Numbered from the stretch's first letter, positions 47,341 through 59,163 are shown. The stretch is DNA of 64,000 nt from Diphasiastrum complanatum (GCA_029204225.1 CM055097.1:8449411-8513410); one strand, 5' to 3'. Notes: a model not told the origin generated them from the sequence alone. Translations and numbers: made by a program.

Positions 47341-47430
47341 CACCATTTTATTGCGGTGTGTAAGGTGTAGTCATTTGATGTAGAATGCCTTTGCTTTGAA
47401 GAAACGTGCCAAACGTACTTTTAATGTATT
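47145..47430. repeat. inverted repeat of integrase sequence, 91-bp arms
   Basis: 47145-47235 and 47340-47430 are reverse complements with only one or two differences, separated by 104 bp. The outer end of the right arm (AATACATTAAAAG on the minus strand) is the same integrase position at which the LTR ending at 49400 is joined to integrase. Confidence 0.95.
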
Positions 47431-47530
47431 TGGTATCAGAGCTCTGATACCATGTAGCTTCGCTATCAATCACCCAGTCAATGGAAGAAAAACCAGCAAC
47501 TTGCAAAGCTAAAGTAGTGTTGTTTTCTGC

Positions 47531-48520
47531 TTAAAAACCAGCAAGTCGAGAAGTGGTAGAAATCTCATTTTGATTAGAAATGAGATTGTTAGTGACAAAA
47601 GCAAAATCACCATTGAAAGAATCATCCTTCTTTTGATGTTCTAATGAAATCATGGATGTATTTGTATCAATACCTTTCTCTTTATCCTTAGTAAGCTTCT
47701 TCCTACATTCCTTTATGTGCCCAAACTTTTTACAATAATGGCACTTACCCTTCTTTTTGAATCCTTGATCTTGGCCTTCCTTGGATTTTTGATCCTTGGA
47801 AGAAGAAGGCTTACCTTTCCACTTGCCCTTGCCTTTGCCTTTGGTGAAGAAGGCTTGATCTTCTTGTTCACCAAAATTAATCCTTGTTTGCTCTTCTTGG
47901 AGAAGTAAGCCAACAAGCTCTTCAAAGGAGATTTGTTGTCCCCTAAGAGATATGCTTAAAGTAGACACAAATGGAAGATAGGAATGAGGAAAAAAAAAAT
48001 TAAGAGTAATTGAAACAAATTGAGAGTTCTCAACAATTTCGTCAATGCTAAGAAGCTCTTCACGAACATCCTTGATCTTCATTAAGTGATTTGAAAGCGT
48101 ATCACCCTCTTGCATCTTCAATGTTGAGAGTTGATTACGTAGAAAAAGCACTTTCGCCGTATTCTTCACTTGGAACATCTTGGCAAGTACTTCCCAAGCA
48201 CTCTTGGAAGTCTTGCATGATCGAATGTGAGGTAGGATTGATCTCTTCACAGATAGCACTATGACCGAATGTGCTTGTGCGTCACGTCGATCCCACTTCT
48301 TTTGTTCTTCGGAAGACACCTCCACATATGTTGAAGAAGTAGCTCTTGACGGTGTAGTAGGTGCCAAACTAGGTGGCCTCCCTTCATCACCACTTACAAC
48401 TTCAAACAAACCTTTAGCAATAAGTAGGTTTTTGATCATGTAGCACCACAAGGAGAAATTAGTTCCATCCAACCTATCTTCATTGAACAAAGAACCTATA
48501 GATTCAGATTCTTTAGCCAT
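47531..48520 (-). pseudogene. copia gag, inverted within the cluster
   Basis: A 329-codon minus-strand frame from the ATG at 48520: L-D-G-T-N-F-S-L-W, then S-A-W-E-V-L-A-K-M-F-Q, the L-S-T-L-K-M-Q-E-G core, a Lys/Gly-rich stretch and a zinc knuckle C-H-Y-C-K-K-F-G-H-I-K-E-C. The knuckle is one residue shorter than the C-x2-C-x4-H-x4-C consensus. The protease D-S-G-A motif is missing: the frame ends soon after. All flanking copia pieces are on the plus strand, so this gag and its leader (48521-48650) have been flipped. Confidence 0.85.
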
Positions 48521-48689
48521 TTCTGAAAATTCAGCTAATAGTAGAAGGGAAAAACAGATTCCAAGCCAAAATCTACTAAAAAATCAATAAGATCAAAGCT
48601 GAATTAATGAGCACTATAGATTGCAATACACCACATGCAATAGCTCATTCACAAGATGCTATTGAATGAAGGTGTGTAAGGTGTGTGTA

Positions 48690-48917
48690 AAGTGCTATTG
48701 TCATTGCACGAAATCCAATATTCATGCAAGAACAAAGCATATCGAGATCCACTATCACTTTGTTCGGGAGAAGCTTCATAATGGCGACATCACGCTTGAA
48801 TATTGTCCCACGGAGGATAATATTGCAAATGTGTTCACTAAGGCATTGCCTAGAGTTCGATTTAAAGCTCTTTGTGAAGCTTTAAATTTAAAGCAACATG
48901 CTGATTTTCTTACTTAG
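48690..48917 (+). pseudogene. copia RNase H C-terminus
   Basis: A-R-T-K-H-I-E-I-H-Y-H-F-V-R-E-K-L followed by F-T-K-A-L-P-R-V-R-F. It is nearly identical to 51390-51613 and is followed by the polypurine tract TTTAAGGAGGG before the LTR. Confidence 0.9.
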
Positions 48918-48960
48918 TGAATACATGTCATTTCTACATGTCATTTTCATTTAAGGAGGG

Positions 48961-49400
48961 TGTTAGAATAATAAATGTAAATGATGTAGAAGCCATAGGT
49001 TACTATGACCCAAAAGGTCGAGATCTGTGTAACCATGGTCATTTATATTTTAGGCCCAAGTTAGTATGAAACTAACTTGTAGGGACTCGTGGGTCCACTA
49101 GGGGCCTATACATGTGAATTAAGCCTAATTTGTTATTTGGGGTACTTAATTATTTTATATAACTTATTGTAGCTAGATAGCCATTAGTCAAGTTATTGGA
49201 TAGCCAACAGTCATGAAGGTAGATAGCCATCTTGGACTACTTATATGTAGCCATTCATTTGTATGAGACACACTTTTGTTAAGCAATCTACTGTTCATAT
49301 TGGCTGTCCACAAGTCCTACAAGAGGGTCATCTAACCATCTCTCTCTTCTCTTTGAGAATACTTTGTGTTAATGAATAGTCTTGATTCTGATCTCCTACA
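48961..49400 (+). mobile_element. copia LTR (440 bp), complete
   Basis: Starts TGTTAGAATAATAAATG and ends TCTCCTACA, bordered on the left by a polypurine tract. It matches the LTR at 51657-52099 closely. On the right it joins directly to integrase sequence with no primer-binding site, leader or gag. Confidence 0.95.
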
Positions 49401-51613
49401 AATACATTAAAAGTACGTTCGGCACGTTTCTTCAAAGCAAAGGCATTCTACATCAATTGACTACACCTTACACACCGCAACAAAATGGTGTTGCCGAGAG
49501 AAAAAATTGCACAATCATGGAGATGGCTCGTTGCATGCTTAAGGCAAAGGGCATTCCCCACAAGTTTTGGGCTGAAGCGGTTATTACGGCGGCATACATT
49601 AGTAATCGGTGTCCGACTAAAGCCTTGAAGATTTTGACTCCTTATGAAGTTTGGTATGGTAAGAAGCCATCGGTTTCTCACTTTCGCACTTTTGGTTGCA
49701 CGGCTTATGCGTTTATTCCCGATAAGCTAAGATCCAAACTAGATGATAAGGAGTAAAATGCATTTTTATGGGCTATAGTAGTGAAAGTAAAGGCTATATA
49801 TTGTTTAATGTGGATACTAACAAAATCATAGTGAGTGGTGATGTTCATTTTGATGAGAAGAACTCCTATGATCTTGCGCCCATTCATGTCATGAAAGGGG
49901 ACATCCCCCAAGATGACTATGTTGAAGTGTTTCCAGATTTGGTATCACCATCTAATGTTGAAGAAGAGGGACTGCCATCATCCTCTAATGGACAGCCCAC
50001 TGGTTCTTCAAGCGAACAGCCCATAATTCATCAAGAGGAGTAGATTTATGAAGAGGAACGGCCTGTTGAAAACTTTGGACAGCATAGTCCAATTTCAGAG
50101 CACTTTGGACAGCAAAGTGTTGATAGTTCAGATCACTTTGGACAGCAAAGCGTTGATCAAAGTAAGGCTGTTGAACAGCCTAAACCAGTCCCTAAATGGC
50201 TGTTGCAGACTTTGCAAGACAGCAAAGTGAACCGCTTCTATGAAGGGAAGACTCGTGCCTCATCTAAATCAGTAGAATTTGCTGATTTTTTTGATTTCGC
50301 TCTTACATCTATTGAGGATAGTGCAATAGAACCTGTTTTTTATGAGCAGGCCAGAGGAGTAAAATGTTGGGAGGACGCGATGAAAGAGGAGTATGACTCA
50401 CTCATAAAGAACCAAACATGGGTTCTTGTTGATCTTCCACATGGAAAGAACGCATTTGGCTGTATATGGGTTTATAAGATCAAGTACAAGTCCGATGGTA
50501 TTGTTGAAAGGTACAAGGCAAGACTTGTTGCCAAAGGTTATGCGCAAAAGAAGGGCATTGATTATGAGGAAACTTTTGCACCTACCGCATGAATAACTAC
50601 CGTAAGGATAGTCACTGCTTTGGCTGCCCATCATGGTTGGCGTATGCACCAACTTGACATAAAGACAGCCTTCCTCAATGGTGATCTTAATGAGGAAGTT
50701 TACCTTCAGCAACCTGCTGGTTTTTTGGTTGCAGGTCAAGAAAACAAAGTGTGTCTTCTCAAGAAGGCTCTCTATGGACTAAAACAAGCCCCAAGGATGT
50801 GGTATCAAAAGATACACACATACTTTTGTGATCGTGGGTTTTCTAACAGTCCTAGTGAATCTACGCTTTATGTCATGCATACATCTGAGTTTATCATCAT
50901 CATTTTGCTATATGTTGATGATATTATCATTACGGGTAGTAATGAACAATATATTGCAGCCCTAAAATCTGATCTTGCTTCAGTTTATGATACATCAGAT
51001 TTAGGCCAATTGCATTTCTACCTTGGTCTTGAGTTTTTGCAAGGAAAGGCTGGAATCTTCATTACCCAACAGTGGTACATTAAGCAGATTTTGAAGCGTT
51101 TCAAAATGGAAGATTGCAAGCCGGTTGCTACACCAATTGAGACGGGCCTGAAGTTAAGTAATCAAAGTGGTGGTGAAACATTTGATACTACACTATATTG
51201 TCAAGTGGTTGGAAGTCTCATTTACTTATGCAACTCAAGACCAAACATATCTTATAGTGTTTCCCTCATGAGTCAATTCATGCATGCTCCGTTGATATCA
51301 CATTGGAAAGCATTGAAGAGGATCCTTCGATATCGATATGAAGCATGGCCAGCCCTCAGCTACTCTCCTATTTACGGATAGTCAAAGTGCTATTGCCATT
51401 GCACGAAATCCAGTATTTCATGCAAGAACAAAGCATATCGAGATCCACTATCACTTTGTTCGGGAGAAGCTTCATAATGGCGACATCACGCTTGAATATT
51501 GTCCCACAGAGGATAATATTGCAGATGTGTTCACTAAGGCATTGCCTAGAGTTCGATTTAAAGCTCTTTGTGAAGCTTTAAATTCAAAGCAACATGCTGA
51601 TTTTCTTACTTAG
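49401..51613 (+). pseudogene. copia integrase, RT and RNase H
   Basis: Integrase C-terminal half (Q-Q-N-G-V-A-E-R, K-F-W-A-E-A-V, G-C-T-A-Y-A-F-I-P) runs to 49756, then a frame change, then a linker in which H-F-G-Q-Q-S-V-D recurs. RT runs from about 50340 to 51100 with Y-V-D-D at 50911-50922, and RNase H to 51613. Defects are a TAG at 50041, a TGA at 50590 and frameshifts near 49756 and 51370. Part of RNase H between about 51335 and 51370 is deleted. Confidence 0.95.
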
Positions 51614-51656
51614 TGAATACATGTCATTTCTACATGTCATTTTCATTTAAGGAGGG

Positions 51657-52099
51657 TGTTAGAATAATAAATGTAAATGATGTAGAAGCCATAGGTTACT
51701 ATGACCCAAAAGGTCGAGATCTGTGTAACCATGGTCATTTATATTTTAGGCCCAAGTTAGTATGAAACTAACTTGTAGGGACTCGTGGGTCCACTAGGGG
51801 CCTATACATGTGAACTAAGTACCTAACTTGTTATTTGGGGTACTTAATTATTTTATGTAACTTATGGTAGCTAGATAGCCATTAGTCAAGTTATTGGACA
51901 GCCAACAATCATGAAGGTAAATAGCCATCTTGGACTCCTTATATGTAGCCATTCATTTGTATGAGACACACTTTTGTTAAGCAATCTACTGTTCATATTG
52001 GCTGTCCACAAGTTTCTACAAGAGGGTCATCTAACCATCTCTCTCTTCTCTTTGAGAATACTTTGTGTTAATGAATAGTCTTGATTCTGGATTCCTACA
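51657..52099 (+). mobile_element. copia LTR (443 bp), complete
   Basis: Starts TGTTAGAATAATAAATG after the polypurine tract TTTAAGGAGGG and ends ATTCCTACA. It is the 3' LTR of the preceding pol fragment. Confidence 0.95.
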
Positions 52100-52918
52100 G
52101 AGGTGGCAGTAAATGGTGGGGGTGGTGGTGGGAGTGTGAGAGCAAGTGATGGAGAGGAGGTTGCCTGTGTGGACGGAACCACGCCCATAGAATCAGAGTT
52201 CGAAGTGCCTGCCGCCACTGAGCTCCCTGCTGCTGCCGCTACTGCTTGCCTGCATTGTTGGGCCTGGTGAAGTAAGGTCGTCTGCTGCTCTAGGACCTCC
52301 TTTGGGACCTGAGAAGGTTTAAGGCTCCCTCCAGATTCACCGGTTCTGTTGTTGGTTGGGGGGTGGTCGCTTTTTTGTGCTTGGATAGAAATCAGCACTT
52401 ATGCTACGAGAGATGGTCTTGCTGCACCAGGATATGTACCAGTCAGCTCATCAGCCACATCCTAGCTCTTAGGCTCAGATTACGTCTTTCTTCACCAGGA
52501 GACGAACACGGTCTGATGATGATGATGACAACCTACCACATCTCAGATGTTAGAGGCAGTGTATCACTCGTAGCCATGTGGTAGTTCGCACTTCCCGCCT
52601 TGCCACGAGAGCACACAGTTTTCACCCTCCTAGACGATGTCAACGACGGTCCATATCACCTCCTGTTACAGCTCGTATCACATCTTTTTTCAGTAGCAGT
52701 GCTAGATGATATTACTCTACTCCTGGCAGCTATTTTGCTCCCACTTATGGACAGTTGGCAGTTTGTAGTTTACAGTTATATTACTCATTTCTTTTATGCA
52801 TAGTTTTTTCTTGGAGACGTTTATATATGCTCCCATGGTTTTCACATACTTGACATGTACTCCTTTTGGTCTTATATGCCTTTTGGCATGGAAAAGACAA
52901 TAATAAAGCTTTCTTCTT

Positions 52919-52920
<2 letters not shown>
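52100..52920. other. unclassified sequence, short Pro/Ser-rich minus frame
   Basis: Minus-strand 52398-52100 is open, with a Gln-rich and Pro/Ser-rich composition (S-L-A-L-T-L-P-P-P-P-P-P). No domain is recognised, and it is cut by the LTR at 52099. The remainder to 52920 has no clear coding content. Confidence 0.35.

Positions 52921-52921
<1 letters not shown>

Positions 52922-53005
<84 letters not shown>
52922..53005. repeat. (CT)n microsatellite, about 83 bp
   Basis: A CT run with a single C interruption near 52974. It lies just upstream of the LINE ORF1-like start. Confidence 0.98.
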
Positions 53006-53008
<3 letters not shown>

Positions 53009-53283
53009 GCACCCTAGCTCCATCTCTCTCAGTGCTCTAACTGCAGCGCCATCCTCATCGATTTCATGTCTCCACATAAGCGTGGGGGAGGTAACTCCCC
53101 CCGCTCTCCACCTCATCTTGGAAGTAGCCCCAACGCGGATTGTACCAACACCTCCATTGCTGCTGATTCCATCGCTTGCAGACCTCCAGCTCCAGCACTG
53201 CCATTGCCTCTGCCTCCAGGGATGCCTCCATTGATGGGAATATCTTTGCTGTTGGGAACATCATTATTGCAGCTGACTCCATC

Positions 53284-53689
53284 TGTTGAAGAGTAATGCC
53301 TATTTTACCCCTTTGGCTAAGCACTAGTTAAGTTGTAAGTTGTACATAACTCATGGGGCATGTTATTAAATAATTACATGGGACCCCCCCTTTTGTAAGT
53401 TGAGTAAATTAGTGCAAGTGGCCCACTTGGCCAAGTAATCACTCCTATGGTTGACACCTAGACCTTCTATGCATGTAAATGAGGTGCTTGCCTCACAAGG
53501 GATTTGGAGGACCCATGCCCTCCTCTCTCTCTCTAGCAATTCATTTCTTCTTCTAACTTTTGGTGTTGTGAGGTGCTTATGCAATTCTCCTTGTGTGTGA
53601 TGTTTTCCATAGCCAAGTTTCTCAAGCTTTCATAGTTGTATCTAGTATTGAAGTTAAGATACTCCATAGCTGGGTCTTGCAATTCATCA
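53284..53689 (+). mobile_element. 5' LTR of copia element (406 bp)
   Basis: TG...CA borders, followed at once by the primer-binding site TGGTATCAGAGC. Confidence 0.95.
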
Positions 53690-53701
53690 TGGTATCAGAG
53701 C
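53690..53701 (+). promoter_or_regulatory. primer-binding site (initiator tRNA-Met)
   Basis: TGGTATCAGAGC directly after the LTR terminal CA. About 450 bp of leader separate it from gag. Confidence 0.95.
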
Positions 53702-54157
53702 AGGTTGTCTAGCCTGTGAGTCTGTGAGTGAGAGAAACTTCAGTGCGCAGATTCTTGAGAAGATTTTCATCTTCTACAAGCACCTCAATCTTGAAAGAGG
53801 GAGCTTTTGATCTATAGGAGTCAGATCAGGTTGAGTCTTGCATTGTTGGAGAGCTATTGGCAAGGAGAGTGGGATGATCAAAAACTTTCTAAATCTGGCT
53901 AAGTTTTGGGGAGTCTTTCTGGAGGAGCTTACACAAAAGTAGGGCGCACTTTCTGTAGGGGCTTCTGGTTTCTATTTTAGTGGGAACTAGTGCTCGTGCT
54001 AGTGAGGCCATACCGAGTGGCAAAGACAAAAGTAGGAGCTGAAGGGTTGCCTTGAAGTGGCTACATACCCTAGTTTGGGGTCAAACCCTTGTTGCAGGAA
54101 GTTGTTTCTTTTCTGATCTATATCAGGTTGAGCTTTTGTTTGAGCATAGATTATGGC

Positions 54158-54642
54158 ATGGCTAGTCTTGGGGAGAGTTTGCTGGGTGAATCTAGCAAAC
54201 TTGATGGCACAAACTACAAAGTGTGGAAGTTCAAGATGGCTAATATCTTGATGGACAGGAATTGCTGGGAGTTGATGCGAGGTAGAGAGCCTGTACCAAC
54301 AGCTGATCCTGAATTGAAGGACTACATAAACAGGAGACAGAAAGCTCATAGGATGATCAATCTTTCTGTCAAAGACAATCCTCACATTTGCAATGCAAAG
54401 GATGCAGTGGATGCTTGGACTATTCTGAAGTCTATGTTTGAAACAATGGATTCAGCCAGGCTTGTGTATTTGCAAAACAGGTTACATACTCTCAAGGTGG
54501 AAGCAGGTGCAACAATTGGTGATCATATCACAAAGGTCAAGGACCTAATGGACCAGCTTGCTTCAGTTGGAGAGACAGTAAGTGACATGAGTCTTGCTAT
54601 CTGTTGGAGCCATTACCAAACAAAACATGTTGGTAGAGTTTG
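54158..54642 (+). pseudogene. copia gag, truncated
   Basis: The ATG at 54158 opens the copia gag domain: L-D-G-T-N-Y-K-V-W-K-F-K-M, A-V-D-A-W-T-I-L-K-S-M-F-E, L-H-T-L-K-V-E-A-G. It is broken at about 54600, where the frame passes into sequence from behind the protease. The rest of gag, the zinc knuckle and the protease active site are missing. Confidence 0.9.
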
Positions 54643-55148
54643 ACGAATCTACGTGTTTTGTAAAAGACAGAGATCAAAGCTTCAAGGTGGTAGCCAAGGG
54701 AATGCAAGAAGGGGGTCTTTACAAGCTTTATACAACCATTCCTAGCCAAGAGGCCTTGTCAGCAGGGGATACTAATCAGGACAAGCTTTGGCACGAGAGG
54801 TATGGTCATTTGAGCTATAAAAGTTTGCAAGTTTTGAACAAGCACAACATGGTAGTAGATCTTCCTAGCATTAAGTCTTCTTCAGATACATGTGAGGCTT
54901 GTGCACTAGGAAAGCAACAGAGGCAAAGATTTCCAAAGGGAAAAGCTACCAGGGCCAAGGGTATTCTTGAGCTTGTGCATTCCGAATTGTGCGGTCCCAT
55001 GCAGATCAGATCAGCAGGGGGGGCATACTACACCTTCGTAGATGATTTCTCACAAAAGGTATGGGTCGATTTTCTGAAGCTGAAATCTGACGCGTTCAAA
55101 TACTTCAAACAGTGGAAAGCTTTGGTGGAAAACCACACAGGGAAGTAG
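54594..55148 (+). pseudogene. copia GAG-pre-integrase and integrase N-part
   Basis: L-W-H-E-R-Y-G-H-L-S-Y-K-S-L, C-E-A-C-A-L-G-K-Q and H-S-E-L-C-G-P-M are visible, then F-V-D-D-F-S-Q-K-V-W (the first catalytic Asp lies in this region). At 55147 the integrase stops and RT linker sequence follows, so the second half of the integrase core and its C-terminus are deleted. Confidence 0.9.
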
Positions 55149-55179
55149 GTGGTATTGGGAAACAATCAAAGAGGGTCAA

Positions 55180-56822
55180 ATGATGGAAGAAGGAGAGAGC
55201 AGTGAACAGGGTGCCAGAAGACCTCTTAGGTCTCATGAGAGACGAGAGACTAACTTTGCTCTTATGTCCACTGTTCTGGATGCAGATGAGCCACAGTTCT
55301 TTCACGAAGCTGTGAAGGAAAAGGTATGGCAACATGCCATGCAGGAGGAGTACGACTCCATTGTCAAGAATGACACATGGGAGCTCACTACATTGCCAGA
55401 AGGGAAGCAACCAATAGGTTGCAAGTGGGTCTATAAGACCAAGTTTCATGCCAATGGAACAGTGGACAAGTACAAGGCAAGGTTGGTGGCGAAAGGCTAC
55501 GCCCAGCAGGAGGGGCTAGACTATGATGAGACATTCGCACCTGTTGCTAAGATGACATCTATTAGGACCGTTTTGGCCTTAGCCTCATATTTTGATTGGG
55601 ATGTCCATCAAATGGTTGTCAAGAGTGCCTTTCTTAATGGGAACCTACAGGAGGAGGTTTACATGGAACAACCGCAGGGGTTTGAGATAACAGGCAAGGA
55701 GAATATGGTTTGTAGGCTTAGGAAAGCCTTGTATGGGCTCAAACAGGCGCCAAGGGCTTGGTATAGCTGAATTAACGAGTACTTTGCAAGGCAAGGGTTT
55801 GAGAAGAGTAAGTCTGATTGCAATCGTTATGTCTTCAGGGAAGGAGAAGACTTTGTGGTTGTTGTGCTCTATGTGGATGATCTACTCATCACGGGAAGCA
55901 ATAAGAAGTTTATTGCTTGTGTTAAGAAAATTTTTTCTAGTGAGTTTGAGATGAAAGATTTGGGTTTGCTACACTATTGCCTAGGAGTTGAGGTTTGGAA
56001 AGGGAAGCGTTGTCTTTTTATCTCATAGGCAAAGTATGCACAGAAATTATTGAAGAGGTTTAACATGCAAGAAAGCAACCAATTAGCACACCCATGGATG
56101 CAAGCAACAAGCCATCAAAAGATGATGATGGTCCAGCATTTGCAGTTGAGACGCTCTATCGTCAATTGGTGGGCAGCCTAATTTACCTTACTACCACCAG
56201 GCCAGATATTGCTTATGCGGTTGGGATTGCAAGTCAATTCATGAGTAAGCCTACCGAAACACATTGGAAGGCAGCCAAGCGGATCCTACGATATGTGAGA
56301 GGGACAATGACTTATGGGATTGGATACACAGATGATGGGGACCTTCAGCTGGAAGGTTATTTAGATTCTGATTGGGCAGGTGATAGAGACGATCGGAGAT
56401 TGACAATAGGCTATTGTTTTAGCCTAGATCCAGGGGCTATATCATGGTGCAGCAAGAAGCAGCCTACTATTGTTCTATCATCTACCGAAGCTGAGTACAG
56501 GGCGACTACGAGGTCCGCCTATGAAGCCATTTGGTTACGCCGTCTACTTGAGGACATGCAGATTGCTCAAGTAAGACCTACATTGTTACATTGTGATAAC
56601 CAAAGTTGCATTCAGCTTGCAAGGAATCCAGTCTATCATGCACGAACGAAGCACTTAGAGGTGGACCAACACTTCATACGAGAGAAAGTGCACAGTGGGG
56701 AGATCGAGCTAATCTATTGCGACACCAACGACCAGATAGTTGATATTTTTAGTAAAGATAAATTTGAAAAGTTTAGGACTTTGTTGGGTGTTAGTTTGAA
56801 TAAAATTGCCATTAAGGGGGGG
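55180..56822 (+). pseudogene. copia reverse transcriptase and RNase H
   Basis: RT: G-C-K-W-V-Y-K-T-K, K-G-Y-A-Q-Q-E-G-L-D-Y-D-E-T-F-A-P-V, L-Y-G-L-K-Q-A-P-R-A-W-Y, Y-V-D-D at 55870-55881. RNase H from about 56090 (S-D-W-A-G-D-R, S-S-T-E-A-E-Y-R-A, R-T-K-H-L-E-V-D-Q-H-F). A TGA at 55768, a TAG at 56026 and a frameshift near 56085 break it. The polypurine tract AAGGGGGGGTG precedes the 3' LTR. Confidence 0.95.
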
Positions 56823-57205
56823 TGTTGAAGAGTAATGCCTATTTTACCCCTTAAGTTGTAAGTTGTACATAACTCATGGGGCATGTTATTAAATAAATAC
56901 ATGAGACCCCCCTTTTTGTAAGTTGAGTAAATTAGTGCAAGTGGCCAAGTAGCCCACTCCTATGGTTGACACCTAGACCTTCTATGCATGTAAATGAGGT
57001 GCTTGCCTCATAAGGGATTTGGAGGACCCACGCCCTCCTCTCTCTGTCTTTAGCAATTCATTTCTTCTTCTAACTTTTGGTGTTGTGAGGTGCTTATGCA
57101 ATTCTCCTTGTGTGTGATGTTTTCCATAGCCAAGTTTCTCAAGCTTTCATAGTTGATCTAGTATTGAAGTTAAGATACTCCATAGCTGGGTCTTGCAATT
57201 CATCA
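56823..57205 (+). mobile_element. 3' LTR of copia element (383 bp)
   Basis: TG...CA borders, matching the 5' LTR with two short deletions, followed by the CCATC target duplication. Confidence 0.95.
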
Positions 57206-58713
57206 CCATCGCTGGGGGGACAGTCAGTGCTGTCCCTTCCTCATCCGATTCTTCGTTGTCTGCTGCCTACCTGCTCTACCAAAAATGCTCCTTATGGAGA
57301 CGACATCTACACGGCAAGGAAAGCATTTGAGGGCTATCTAAAAGCATAGGTGGATGCGTTATGATTCGAAGTACAACGGCTTAAGCTGACTATGTCCACG
57401 CTGCTCCAAGACAACATGGCTCTCAAACAGAAAATCTAGACATTGGAAGGAACGTCATCCCCAATGACAAGCAAAATCGATGAGCTAGAACATCACCTGA
57501 GTGAACACAAGGAGGCTACAAAAACCTAGGCTTCTTTATTTCATAAAGAAGAAGGTAATACTGCTCATATGTCTACTGTTATCTCAGCTACCATCTCTGA
57601 AGAAAATTACGTGAGTTCAAAGCTCTCAATGTTCGAGTTCGAGGTGTTCTTGACACTCAAGATGCTGTGAAAGAAGCAAAATCCTTCTTAGACACTACTT
57701 TGAGTCTCAATACAAATGGATTGGATAATGCTTGGCGTACCAAAAAAGACAATTCAACTCTCATTACTCGCTTCAAAAAAAAGAAGAAAGAACCAAAGTA
57801 CTGAGACTCAAGTCTAAATTAAAGGACACACAAATTTTCTTGGATGAGGATCTTACTTATATCCAAGTTCAAGAACGCAAGAAAATCTTTCAAGAGGCTA
57901 AAGCATCGGGATGTTTTGCTATTTATTGGGATGGTCAGGTTTGATACTTGGATCGTGGTCCATCTACCTCTAGTGCCTAGGAAGTTGGGGCTCTTGGGCG
58001 TAGGAACAGCCCGAGACCCCATCCACATCAACATATTGGTCTATGGAATTGTAACGGTATCCATTCTTCAGCAGCTGCAGGTGATTTAGCAAACTTCATA
58101 GCACAGGGAGACATCCTTCTTTTCACTGAGACTCATGAGAGTCAGTTTCGAGGACTACTAGAGTTTCATGGATTCAGATGGTTTTCGGCTTTTCGATCAG
58201 AGACTAGATCTGTAGGGGGCAGAGGTTCTGGTGGAGTTGCATGCTTATACAGGGACTCATTACAGCCTATCATTGATTTGGTTCGACTTCAAGCTATCAT
58301 TGAGGAGGCCAGGTCCAGACATGAGAGAGTCTACTGTTGTTTTGTGGATTTTCGGAAAGCGTTTGACTCGGTCCCGCGTCATATGCTCATTCAGAGGCTG
58401 AGGGATCTTGATTTTTCCATTGATACCATATTGGCTATCATGGCACTATATGAGCAGGTTTGGAGATGCTTCACATCGGAGGAGGGTCTCTCTGAGAGAG
58501 TTAGTAGCACTATTGGGGTGAAGTAGGGTTGTTCCCTCTCTCCCACACTCTTTGGTTTGTACATTGATGAGCTTGAGAGGGCCATCAACCAAGATGGTGG
58601 TATTGGCTGCAGGCTTGGTGATATACTCATTTCCATTCTACTTTATGCTGATGATGTGGCATTGCTTTCTTCTTCAGGTGTGGGTTTGCAGCGACATTTA
58701 GATACATTACGGG

Positions 58714-59161
58714 TGTTAGGGACCCAACTCCCTTGGGTCCCAAACCCAGACTTGAGACTGGACGATGATTGGGCCTGTAGACTTGACCGGTGACTCGTGA
58801 ACCTGCATGGTTGCCACATGTCATGATCCAGGAGTGCACATGGCTTGGAATCTCTCTCCTTGGAGGTATACAAGGGAAGGAGGACTCATTTGCCATCCAT
58901 TCTGTCTACCTAGGAGGAGGTGGATGGAGAGCGTGTGCACGGCCAGGATGTGTTGCTAGCGTGAGGCAGGAGATGGCTGAGAGCCTAGGCGGTGGTATGG
59001 GACGCCGTCTGGGATGGAGGTCGGATCCAGCTTGATACGGTCACAGGCCAGGGCACGGTGGGTGGACCCGGATTAGGTCCTATGGCGGGGTGGAACATGA
59101 GTCGTTCGGTCTCTTGTGGTTAACCGGCACCTCGAGGTTTGCAATAAGTAGGATTGTAACA
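58714..59161 (+). mobile_element. gypsy 5' LTR (448 bp)
   Basis: Begins TGTTAGGGACCCAACTCC and ends GGATTGTAACA. Two bases (TA) separate it from the primer-binding site. It interrupts LINE RT sequence. The borders are inferred from the TG/CA rule, since the partner LTR is outside the window. Confidence 0.8.
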
Positions 59162-59163
59162 TA

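Larger units (their letters stand above)
53284..57205 (+). mobile_element. copia element with LTRs and target duplication
   Basis: The 5' LTR 53284-53689 and 3' LTR 56823-57205 both start TGTTGAAGAGTAATGCC and end ATTCATCA. The flanking 5-bp duplication is CCATC (53279-53283 and 57206-57210), proving one insertion event into the LINE. The 3.9-kb length is short for copia because the interior has lost most of protease and integrase. The 3' LTR lacks about 23 bp present in the 5' LTR, in two small deletions. Confidence 0.97.
53066..58713 (+). mobile_element. L1-like LINE, interrupted by copia and gypsy
   Basis: ORF1-like sequence starts at the ATG at 53066 and is cut at 53283 by a complete copia element. 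It resumes at 57211 in the same frame and encodes a coiled-coil-like segment (to about 57530), then an RNA-binding part with V-R-G-V-L and I-F-L-D-E-D-L-T (57620-57945). An endonuclease-type block (L-L-F-T-E-T-H-E-S and G-F-R-W-F-S-A-F) lies at 58030-58270. It is joined abruptly to reverse transcriptase at 58278 (F-V-D-F-R-K-A-F-D-S-V-P-R; Y-A-D-D at 58644-58655). RT is cut at 58713 by a gypsy LTR. Stops in ORF1 and a TAG at 58524 mark it as dead. Confidence 0.8.

Noticed and set aside
47431-47452. TGGTATCAGAGCTCTGATACCA taken as a primer-binding site
   Set aside because: It is palindromic and sits at a rearrangement junction, with no LTR end in front of it on the plus strand. I treat it as part of the scrambled leader.
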